DNA of 6,749 bases from Eubacteriales bacterium (GTDB lineage Bacteria > Bacillota_A > Clostridia > Christensenellales > Aristaeellaceae): positions 1 through 6,749 of the forward strand of contig JARKQO010000502.1 of NCBI GenBank assembly GCA_029974855.1, written 5' to 3'. Under the pieces are notes generated by a model. It was not told the origin of the DNA, searched no databases, and saw nothing but the letters and a program-made list of their open reading frames with translations. The translations under genes were made by a program, and so were the position numbers. Below, piece after piece: positions 1-5,429 of this stretch (position 1 is the first letter of the stretch; every line of letters begins with the position of its first letter).

Positions 1-384
1 CCGGATATCCATGTGCTGGACGCGCTGCGCACCGCGGCGGATGAGACGGGGTACCCTGTCCGGGTGGGCACCATCATCACCCGGGATTCCTTTTATACCC
101 AAAACGAGGCGCACCTGAAGCCGGTGGGGTCTGAATTGACAAATAAATGGAACGCATATAAAATGATGGGTGCCATTGTAACGGAAATGGAATGCGCGGC
201 GCTGTTCATCGCGGGAGCCAGCCTTGGCGTACGCACGGGCGCTGTGGCGGTGTGCGCCACCCATTACGAGAAGGTGACGGAGGAATCCGGCACATACCCG
301 ATGGATTACGAGCCCCGGGCCATTGAGACGGCGGTGAACGCCATGCGCCTCCTGATCCGTGCCGACCAAGGCAGGGGGATGTAG
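1..384 (+). CDS. udp: Uridine phosphorylase family protein, 3' part only
   Basis: This is the C-terminal half (127 codons) of a nucleoside phosphorylase of the PNP/UDP (NP-I) family. The reading frame is open from the first base, so the true start lies outside the window; the family is usually about 250 residues. The reaction is reversible phosphorolysis of uridine to uracil and ribose-1-phosphate in the cytoplasm, for pyrimidine salvage. Visible motifs are RDSFYTQ near codon 28, the PVGSELTNKW segment seen in Firmicutes-type uridine phosphorylases, and TEMECAALF, whose Glu-Met-Glu (codons 62-64) is the ribose-binding signature. The usual Ser/Ala after EME is Cys here. The Gln/Arg pair that reads uracil in the E. 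coli enzyme is not clearly aligned, so exact base specificity is uncertain and a related purine or broad-range phosphorylase is possible. The following gene is 130 bases away in the same direction, so co-transcription is possible but unproven. Confidence 0.85.
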   Translation, partial: PDIHVLDALRTAADETGYPVRVGTIITRDSFYTQNEAHLKPVGSELTNKWNAYKMMGAIVTEMECAALFIAGASLGVRTGAVAVCATHYEKVTEESGTYPMDYEPRAIETAVNAMRLLIRADQGRGM

Positions 385-414
385 CCCCGGGGCCTCCATG
401 GGACGGGTCCTCCC

Positions 415-443
415 ACAGCGCGGCCGCGCAGGCGCCGCGCTGT
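415..443 (+). other. GC-rich perfect hairpin between udp and gntR
   Basis: ACAGCGCGGC (415-424) and GCCGCGCTGT (434-443) are perfect reverse complements with a 9-base loop. The stem begins 31 bases after the udp stop codon. There is no T-tract behind it, so it is not a canonical intrinsic terminator. It could be a U-less or Rho-assisted terminator, an mRNA-stabilising 3' structure, or an operator for the adjacent GntR protein. The rest of the 385-514 gap shows no convincing promoter; its last part carries the gntR ribosome binding site at 501-508. Confidence 0.5.
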
Positions 444-514
444 AGGATTGCATAGGCAAACCGGCGCTTTCGCGGGAGGATTCATGAGGGCGGGAGCGGC
501 AAGGAGGGAATTTC

Positions 515-1276
515 GTGGCTGCGGAAGGCGCAAAGTATCCACGTTATGTAAAGGTGTACGACGGCTTGCTGTCCGATATCCAGTCCGGAAAATACCGGCC
601 CGGGGACCAGCTTCCCGGGGAGCATACTTTGGCAAAGCAGTACCATGTCAGCCGCAACACGTTGCGGCAGGCTATTTTGTTGCTGCATGAGGATGGGTGC
701 GTTTCCATCCAGAAGGCCAGGGGGACCTTTGTTCTCCAAAGCCCCGCCCCTAGGCAGGAATGCCTGGAGCAGCTGAGCAACCCCCTGAGAAGCATGGCCA
801 TCCAGCCCATTGACGACGTGGAATTCAGGGTGGATATCCGCCAGATGTCCCCCAAAAGCCAGCAGCTTTTCGGCCTGGACGCCTCCCGCGTGCTGGTGCT
901 GATGGAGCATCTCTACAGGGTCCAGGGCCGCTGCGTGGGCTACGGGATGTCCTTCGTCCCCTATGACCGGCTGCTTTCCCAGGAGATCCCCCTGAACGAT
1001 ATGGGGCGCATATCGGAGTTCTATGACCAGCTTACCGGCCAGCAGGGCGTCTATGCCAGCAGCACCCTCCGCCTGGTCACGCCCCGCCCTCTGGTCACCA
1101 GGCTGATGGGGGTGTCCGCCGAGTATACCCTCTTTATGCTGGAGGAGGAGCTGTTTGACAGCGCCAGCCAGGTGGTGATGACCCAGAAGCTGTTTTTTGT
1201 CCCCGACGCATATGAATTGCGCATACGCCGCCGCAACGAACGCCGTTCAGGCGCGAACGGATGGGAGCAAGCATGA
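515..1276 (+). CDS. GntR family transcriptional regulator with UTRA domain (HutC-type)
   Basis: A 253-residue cytoplasmic DNA-binding regulator. Residues about 8-73 form the GntR winged helix-turn-helix, with the family pattern GKYRPGDQLPGE, LAKQYHVSRNTLRQA and the wing RGTFV. Residues about 95-240 fit a UTRA effector-binding domain, including the LMGVSAEYTLFMLEEELFD block and the terminal FFVPDAYELRIRRR strand. This order is typical of the HutC subfamily, whose members bind small metabolites such as sugars, amino acids or their phosphates and release DNA. The start is GTG at 515, chosen because AAGGAGGG (501-508) lies six bases upstream. The stop overlaps the next gene, an MFS transporter, by four bases (ATGA at 1273-1276), so the two are translationally coupled. 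The regulator most likely controls its own operon and thus the transporter; whether it also controls udp is open. The ligand cannot be read from the sequence. Confidence 0.93.
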   Translation: MAAEGAKYPRYVKVYDGLLSDIQSGKYRPGDQLPGEHTLAKQYHVSRNTLRQAILLLHEDGCVSIQKARGTFVLQSPAPRQECLEQLSNPLRSMAIQPIDDVEFRVDIRQMSPKSQQLFGLDASRVLVLMEHLYRVQGRCVGYGMSFVPYDRLLSQEIPLNDMGRISEFYDQLTGQQGVYASSTLRLVTPRPLVTRLMGVSAEYTLFMLEEELFDSASQVVMTQKLFFVPDAYELRIRRRNERRSGANGWEQA

Positions 1277-2442
1277 CGCAGGCACGGAAGAAGACGGGCT
1301 TTTTGCTCTTGGCCTTCATTTTGATTTCCCTTTCCATGCGCGCGCCCACCAGTGGCGTGGGCCCCCTAAGCCGCGCCATTGGGACGGACCTGGGCCTGGA
1401 TTCGGCCATTTTGGGGCTGCTCACCACCATCCCGCTGATGATCTTCGCGGTAACGGCCCCCCTGGCGGGCAAGGTGGCCCTTGCCATAGACAACCGCCTG
1501 CTGATCCTGGGCTGCCTGCTGCTGAACGCCCTTGGCATGCTGCTGCGCTCCTACGGGGGCCTGGTGGGCCTGATGGGGGGAACGGCCTTGCTGGGGCTGG
1601 GAATCGGAACGCTGAACGTGCTGATGCCCGCCTTCATCCGCCGGCAATTTGCCGCCTCAGTGGGCCTGATGATGGGGGTATATTCCGCCTCCATGACCGC
1701 CATGTCCGCTTTGACCTCGGGGACCTGCCAGGGCTTGGCCGAGGCGCTGGGCAGCTGGCGGGGGAGCCTTGCCTTTCCGGCCCTGTACTGCGTTATTGCC
1801 ATGCTGGCCTTCCTTCCCGCCTGGAGCCAGGCGGAAACAAGGCTTGGGAACGCCTTGGTGAAGAGCAGGCAAAAGCTGTTCTGCCGCCGCAATCTGCTGA
1901 TCGCGCTGTACATGGGGCTCCAGTCCTTCTTTTTCTTCTCCATTCTGGCCTGGCTGCCCAGCATCGTGGGATGGAGCCACCCGCAGGTGAAGGCCACGGG
2001 CATGCTGGTGCTGGTGGTGCAAGGGGTCAGCTTGCTTCCTTCTTTTATCGTGCCTGTGCTGGGGCAGAAGGCAAAGCGCAAAGGGCTATTGACGTTGGGG
2101 GTCACCCTGTTTTTTTCCATAGGCTTTTGGCTGGTTCTCCGGGGCGGAGCAAACCTGGGGATCATGGTTTTGGGAGCCGTGGTGCTGGGTTTGGCCATCG
2201 GCTCCACCATGAGCCTGGCCCTGACCTTTGTGGCCACCCAGGGGGTGGACGCGGCGGATACCGCGCGCATCTCCGGTTTTTGCCAGTGCATTGGCTACTC
2301 CATCGCCTCCTTTGGGCCCACGGGCCTGGGTTATGTCTTTGACAGGCTGGGAAGCTGGACGCCGGTGCTTTGGATCGTGATCGGGCTGTCCTTGGTGATG
2401 GCTTTGTTGGGATACCTGGCGGGCAGGCATTGCGAAAAATGA
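1273..2442 (+). CDS. MFS transporter, CynX/NimT family
   Basis: A 389-residue integral membrane protein of the major facilitator superfamily, with about twelve hydrophobic segments along its length. The first membrane helix ends in RAPTSGVGPL (residues 23-32), close to the R-x-P-x-T-x-V-x-P signature of the CynX/NimT group (cyanate transporter CynX, 2-nitroimidazole exporter NimT), and the length matches that group. Characterised relatives move small, often toxic or anionic compounds, but most members have no known substrate, so cyanate should not be assumed. No cyanase or carbonic anhydrase gene is nearby. I chose ATG 1273 over the in-frame ATG 1261 because GGGAG (1263-1267) sits five bases before 1273, giving the ATGA overlap with the gntR stop, whereas nothing resembling a ribosome binding site precedes 1261. 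The upstream GntR protein is the likely regulator. No terminator is seen after the stop codon. Confidence 0.9.
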   Translation: MTQARKKTGFLLLAFILISLSMRAPTSGVGPLSRAIGTDLGLDSAILGLLTTIPLMIFAVTAPLAGKVALAIDNRLLILGCLLLNALGMLLRSYGGLVGLMGGTALLGLGIGTLNVLMPAFIRRQFAASVGLMMGVYSASMTAMSALTSGTCQGLAEALGSWRGSLAFPALYCVIAMLAFLPAWSQAETRLGNALVKSRQKLFCRRNLLIALYMGLQSFFFFSILAWLPSIVGWSHPQVKATGMLVLVVQGVSLLPSFIVPVLGQKAKRKGLLTLGVTLFFSIGFWLVLRGGANLGIMVLGAVVLGLAIGSTMSLALTFVATQGVDAADTARISGFCQCIGYSIASFGPTGLGYVFDRLGSWTPVLWIVIGLSLVMALLGYLAGRHCEK

Positions 2443-2477
2443 GGCAGAAACAGGGGGCAGAGTTGATTACATATTAT

Positions 2478-2495
2478 TTTCTACAAATGTAGAAA
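2478..2495 (+). promoter_or_regulatory. BlaI-type operator 1 (perfect dyad)
   Basis: TTTCTACA-AA-TGTAGAAA is a perfect 8+8 bp inverted repeat with a 2-base spacer. Its core TACAAATGTA is an exact match to the TACAnnTGTA operator known for BlaI/MecI/CopY-family repressors. It ends six bases upstream of the -35 box. The first gene downstream encodes a BlaI-family protein, so autoregulation is the natural reading. Confidence 0.8.
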
Positions 2496-2501
2496 TTTCT
2501 C

Positions 2502-2530
2502 TTGACAACCATCTCCGACAGATGTAGAAT
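2502..2530 (+). promoter_or_regulatory. Sigma-A promoter of the blaI-blaR1-like operon
   Basis: TTGACA (2502-2507, perfect -35) and TAGAAT (2525-2530, one mismatch to TATAAT) are separated by exactly 17 bases. Transcription should start near 2537-2540, about 30 bases before the repressor start codon. This region is much richer in A+T than the surrounding genes. The -10 box overlaps operator 2, so a bound repressor would block RNA polymerase. Confidence 0.82.
2514..2529 (+). promoter_or_regulatory. BlaI-type operator 2, overlapping the -10 box
   Basis: The core GACAGATGTA (2517-2526) differs from TACAnnTGTA at one base. The extended arms TCCGACA and TGTAGAA match at 5 of 7 positions. The right half-site covers the start of the -10 hexamer, which is a direct repression position. 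Its centre is 35 bases downstream of the centre of operator 1. Confidence 0.6.
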
Positions 2531-2543
2531 GAAACCACAAACA

Positions 2544-2555
2544 CGACAGTTGTCG
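2544..2555 (+). promoter_or_regulatory. Possible BlaI-type operator 3 in the 5' leader
   Basis: CGACA-GT-TGTCG is a perfect 5+5 bp inverted repeat with the same 2-base spacer as operators 1 and 2. Its left arm repeats the CGACA of operator 2, and the core GACAnnTGTC is a variant of TACAnnTGTA. It abuts the ribosome binding site AAGGAG (2556-2561), so it lies in the transcribed leader. A bound dimer here would act as a roadblock. It is the weakest of the three by consensus. Confidence 0.45.
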
Positions 2556-2569
2556 AAGGAGTGATGCCC

Positions 2570-2944
2570 ATGGAGCCCCTCAAAAAGCTGCCGGACAGCG
2601 AGGTGGAGCTGATGAAGATCATCTGGGCCAATCCCTCGCCCATTTCCACCAACCAGATCATGGCCCAATTGGAAGCCGGGCGGGACTGGAAGCCCCAGAC
2701 GGTCCTGACGCTGCTGACTCGGCTGATCCAGCGGGGATACCTGCGCAGCGAGCGCCTGGGCAAGGAGCGGGTGTATTCCCCCCTGGTGAGGCGGGATGAG
2801 TACGTGGCCTTTGAAAGCGGCAGCTTCATGGAGCGCTTTCACCACAATTCCTTTGTGAGCCTGATGAACACCCTCTATGCGGGCAACAAGCTCACGGAGC
2901 AGGACCTGGACGAGCTGAAGCAATGGCTGGATAGCAGGGGGTGA
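2570..2944 (+). CDS. BlaI/MecI/CopY family transcriptional repressor
   Basis: A 124-residue winged-helix repressor of the Penicillinase_R (BlaI/MecI) family. The N-terminus LPDSEVELMKIIWA (residues 7-20) is the family's first helix. WKPQTVLTLLTRLIQRGYL (residues 40-58) holds the recognition helix and RLGKERVYSP the wing. The acidic C-terminal helix KLTEQDLDELKQWL is the dimerisation region. Family members bind TACAnnTGTA dyads and are inactivated when the BlaR1/MecR1 partner signals; three such dyads precede this gene. ATG 2570 was chosen because AAGGAG (2556-2561) is eight bases upstream; GTG 2561 and ATG 2564 are in frame but overlap or crowd that site. By my alignment, the Asn-Phe bond cut in staphylococcal BlaI corresponds to Thr101-Leu102, so any proteolysis may use another site. 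The M56 protease gene follows five bases after the stop. Confidence 0.93.
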   Translation: MEPLKKLPDSEVELMKIIWANPSPISTNQIMAQLEAGRDWKPQTVLTLLTRLIQRGYLRSERLGKERVYSPLVRRDEYVAFESGSFMERFHHNSFVSLMNTLYAGNKLTEQDLDELKQWLDSRG

Positions 2945-2949
2945 GAAGC

Positions 2950-5367
2950 GTGGCCAATGCGCTGATGCAAAACGCCGTAGGCATGTCCGTGGTGATCGCG
3001 GTGCTGCTGCTGGCCCGGCCCTGGCTTGTGGGGCATGCCCGGCCCCAGACCCGCTATGCCGCCTGGCTGATCCTGTGCCTGGGGTTGCTGCTGCCCTTCC
3101 GGCTGAGCATGACCCCCTTTTGGACCATGACCGCGCCCCAGGCCCGGGCCCCCGTTGCGGTGCAGACTTCCGCCCCTGTGAGTGGAGAGCGGTTGCCCAG
3201 CGCCCAAGCGGCCCCTGGGGTGCAACAGCCTGCCGAAGCTTCCGGCGCAGTCCAGGAAGCCGGGCCCCAGGCTCCCGTCCTCGCCCTCCGGACCCAGGAA
3301 CCCCAAGCCAAGCTGGCCTTCCAATGGCCCGACCCCTATACGCTGCTGCTGACCCTTTGGCTGGCGGGGGCTGTGGCCGCGCTGGCGGTGCAGCTGCTGC
3401 GCCATCTGCGCTTCTTCCGGCGGGTGCGCCGCTGGCAAAGCGAGCCGGGGGAAGGGCAGCGGCGGATGCTGCTGGAAGAACAGGAGCGGCTGGGGCTCAA
3501 AGGGCCCATCCGCCTGATGGGTTGCGCCTGCGTCGCCGGCCCCATGGTGGCGGGCCTGTTTCGCCCCCTCCTGCTGTTGCCGGATATGGACCTGAGCCAG
3601 GAGGAGCTGCGCCTGGTGCTGCGCCATGAGCTGACCCATGTGAAGCGGCGGGACCTGTGGGGCAAGGCCCTGATGCTGTGTTGCCTCACCCTCCACTGGT
3701 TCAACCCCCTGGTGTACGCCATGGCCCGGGCCATGGCCGGCGATTGCGAGATGAGCTGCGACGCCTCCGTATTGGCCAACGCGGACATGGCCCAGCGCAA
3801 GCGTTACGGCGAGGCCATTCTGGGGATGATCCGGCGGCAAAAGCAGCGGCAAATCGCCCTTTCCACCTACTTTTACGAAGGGAAGATCGACATGAAGAAA
3901 CGGTTCGCCTCCATGCTGGACCCATCGGTCCGGCCCAAGGGCGTGGCGGTGCTGGCGGCGGCGCTGGCGCTGACCTTGCTCTCCGGCAGCGTGCTGGCCA
4001 TTGACAATGCACTTCCGGCTTCCGCCGGCGGCAGCGCGATCTTCGCCCCGGCGGCCATTCCCCAGGATTGGGACAAGCACCCAACCCCGGCGCTGTTTTC
4101 CATCACGGCCGAAATGCACCCTGAATACTACCAACTGGCCTATGAGGTCCCTGAGCCCGCCCCCTACAACCGCATGCTGACCCGCCGGGAAACCCTGCGG
4201 CTGTATGACCTGTACTATTTCTATGACCATGACGGCCGCCGGGCTGCCCAACCCGCCCCGGTGGCGGAGAACCCGGGGAACGGCTTTGGGGTTTCCGCCC
4301 CTGTGGAGGAGTTCGCCGCCCTGATTCCCTTGGACCAGCGCACGGAAAACGTGTACGGTCAGGGCCTGTGGGATGCGGCCCAGGCCAAGGGGCTCATGCC
4401 CTTTTTGCTGCTGCCGGACAGGGAAATGAACGATGAGGAATTGCTCCAGCTTATCCAGGTGGTGGACGCCTTCGACGCGCTGGCGCCCTACGTGGACCCG
4501 TACTCCTTCGGGGACGCGGCGGATTTGGAAAACCGCCCCATGACCCGTCTTGAAACCCTGCGCTACTGGGAGGCCCTGGACCGCTGCGAGAACGACCCGG
4601 CCTACCGCCCCACCGGAGCCCTGACCAACGTACCCGGGCCGGGCTTGTACATCAAGGGCTATAACGGCGGCGGGGAAACCGTGTACCACTATCCGGAAGG
4701 CCGGGAAATGACCGACGAGGAAATTCTGCAAATGTCCTGGGAGACGGTCCAGCGCCGCCAGCGCAGCCAGGCGGAGGCGGACTACCAGGCCCAGAATCCT
4801 CCTGAACCCCAGAGCGGCTCCCAGGAGGCCCCCGTGGGCACGGCGGAGCTGGCCTTGGAAAAGGCCCTTCCCCTTCTGGAGGGGGCCAATGTAAAGCTGG
4901 CGGGAGCCCCCGTCTACAACCCCCAGGAAAGGACCTGGAGCCTGTCCTTTGAGGAAAATGTGCCTGTGGGCGCGTCCCTGTACCTGTACGACTTCACCAT
5001 CGACCCGGCCACCGGGGACGTCACCCGGGCCAGCCAGCACTACTGGCAGCGGGTGACGGTGCGCAGCTACCTGCTGGGGGAGATGCTGGGGGACCCGCGG
5101 GGTCTGTACCAGGTCCGGGACGCAGCGGACCCCCACTGGGTGGAGGCAGCCTGGGAGCACCTGTCCCGGGGGCAGTACTTCTACACCGGGGCCGAGGTGA
5201 AGGAGGTCCGCAGCGATGGGAGCATGAACGGCTTTTGCGTGAAGGTGGAGTACGCCGACGGCCAGAAGGCCTTCCTGTTCCTGGACCCGGTAACGGACGC
5301 GCTGGTGGACTACCACATGATTTCCGACGAGGAGTTGGGCACCCTGTGGGCCGGGTATATCTGGTGA
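2950..5367 (+). CDS. BlaR1-like M56 membrane metalloprotease with a non-penicillin-binding ectodomain
   Basis: An 805-residue sensor/protease of peptidase family M56 (BlaR1/MecR1). Membrane helices lie near residues 7-22, 36-50, 130-150 and 332-352. The loop between the second and third (about 62-126) is Pro/Ala/Gln-rich and expected outside. The cytoplasmic zinc domain has GPMVAGLFRPLLLLP (197-211), HELTH (226-230, zinc ligands and catalytic Glu), LHWFNPLVY (248-256) and EMSCD, with Glu267 as probable third ligand. MKKRF (315-319) lies before the last helix, near where BlaR1 self-cleaves. The extracellular part (353-805) is unlike BlaR1: it has no SxxK or K-T/S-G motif, so no penicillin-binding active site. 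It contains a duplicated unit (407-500, 528-594) and a PepSY-like C-terminal region. GTG 2950 is preferred because AGGGGGTGA (2936-2944) sits five bases upstream; GTG 2941, overlapping the repressor stop, is the alternative. It is expected to signal repressor inactivation; the stimulus is unknown. Confidence 0.88.
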   Translation: MANALMQNAVGMSVVIAVLLLARPWLVGHARPQTRYAAWLILCLGLLLPFRLSMTPFWTMTAPQARAPVAVQTSAPVSGERLPSAQAAPGVQQPAEASGAVQEAGPQAPVLALRTQEPQAKLAFQWPDPYTLLLTLWLAGAVAALAVQLLRHLRFFRRVRRWQSEPGEGQRRMLLEEQERLGLKGPIRLMGCACVAGPMVAGLFRPLLLLPDMDLSQEELRLVLRHELTHVKRRDLWGKALMLCCLTLHWFNPLVYAMARAMAGDCEMSCDASVLANADMAQRKRYGEAILGMIRRQKQRQIALSTYFYEGKIDMKKRFASMLDPSVRPKGVAVLAAALALTLLSGSVLAIDNALPASAGGSAIFAPAAIPQDWDKHPTPALFSITAEMHPEYYQLAYEVPEPAPYNRMLTRRETLRLYDLYYFYDHDGRRAAQPAPVAENPGNGFGVSAPVEEFAALIPLDQRTENVYGQGLWDAAQAKGLMPFLLLPDREMNDEELLQLIQVVDAFDALAPYVDPYSFGDAADLENRPMTRLETLRYWEALDRCENDPAYRPTGALTNVPGPGLYIKGYNGGGETVYHYPEGREMTDEEILQMSWETVQRRQRSQAEADYQAQNPPEPQSGSQEAPVGTAELALEKALPLLEGANVKLAGAPVYNPQERTWSLSFEENVPVGASLYLYDFTIDPATGDVTRASQHYWQRVTVRSYLLGEMLGDPRGLYQVRDAADPHWVEAAWEHLSRGQYFYTGAEVKEVRSDGSMNGFCVKVEYADGQKAFLFLDPVTDALVDYHMISDEELGTLWAGYIW
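4168..4449 (+). repeat. Ectodomain internal repeat, copy 1 (residues 407-500)
   Basis: This coding repeat runs from NRMLTRRETLRLYDL to PDREMNDEELLQ. It shares with copy 2 the pattern N-R-x-x-T-R-x-E-T-L-R at the start and R-E-M-x-D-E-E-x-L-Q at the end, with a Pro/Gly-rich middle. It is about 27 residues longer than copy 2, the extra length lying in the middle. The family is not one I can name. Confidence 0.65.
4531..4731 (+). repeat. Ectodomain internal repeat, copy 2 (residues 528-594)
   Basis: This runs from NRPMTRLETLRYWEAL to PEGREMTDEEILQ. It begins 121 residues after copy 1 and repeats the same start and end motifs in the same order. The nucleotide sequences have diverged, so this is an old domain duplication, not a recent tandem repeat. 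Confidence 0.65.
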
Positions 5368-5393
5368 CAGGGAGACGATGATCCAAGAGGAAG

Positions 5394-5429
5394 GGGCCGC
5401 CATGATGTTACCGGCGGCCCTTTTCTTTT
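5394..5429 (+). terminator. Intrinsic terminator of the blaI-blaR1-like operon
   Basis: GGGCCGCC (5394-5401) and GGCGGCCC (5413-5420) form a perfect 8-bp stem with an 11-base loop, followed by TTTTCTTTT (5421-5429). The upstream AAGAGGAAG can extend pairing into the T-tract. It starts 26 bases after the M56 gene stop. It overlaps the last codons and stop of the convergent CLC gene. Read on the minus strand the same stem is followed only by CCTTCCTCTT, so termination is expected to be strong on plus and weaker on minus. Confidence 0.85.

Noticed and set aside
384..393. GCCCCGGGGC palindrome at the udp stop codon
   Set aside because: A loop-less 10-base palindrome in GC-rich DNA, without T-tract or partner; likely chance.
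448..690. A short plus-strand frame in the udp-gntR gap
   Set aside because: It uses a weak start, runs into the gntR coding region in another frame, and has Arg/Gly-rich composition typical of shadow frames.
1197..2342. A 381-codon plus-strand frame overlapping the MFS gene
   Set aside because: It is the +1-shifted shadow of the transporter: low hydrophobicity, Gly/Pro/His-rich, no ribosome binding site, while the other frame encodes a full MFS protein.
4006..5364. Penicillin-binding (class D beta-lactamase-like) sensor domain in the M56 protein
   Set aside because: Looked for because of the BlaI/BlaR1 arrangement. No SxxK, no YGN-like triad and no K-T/S-G were found after residue 353.
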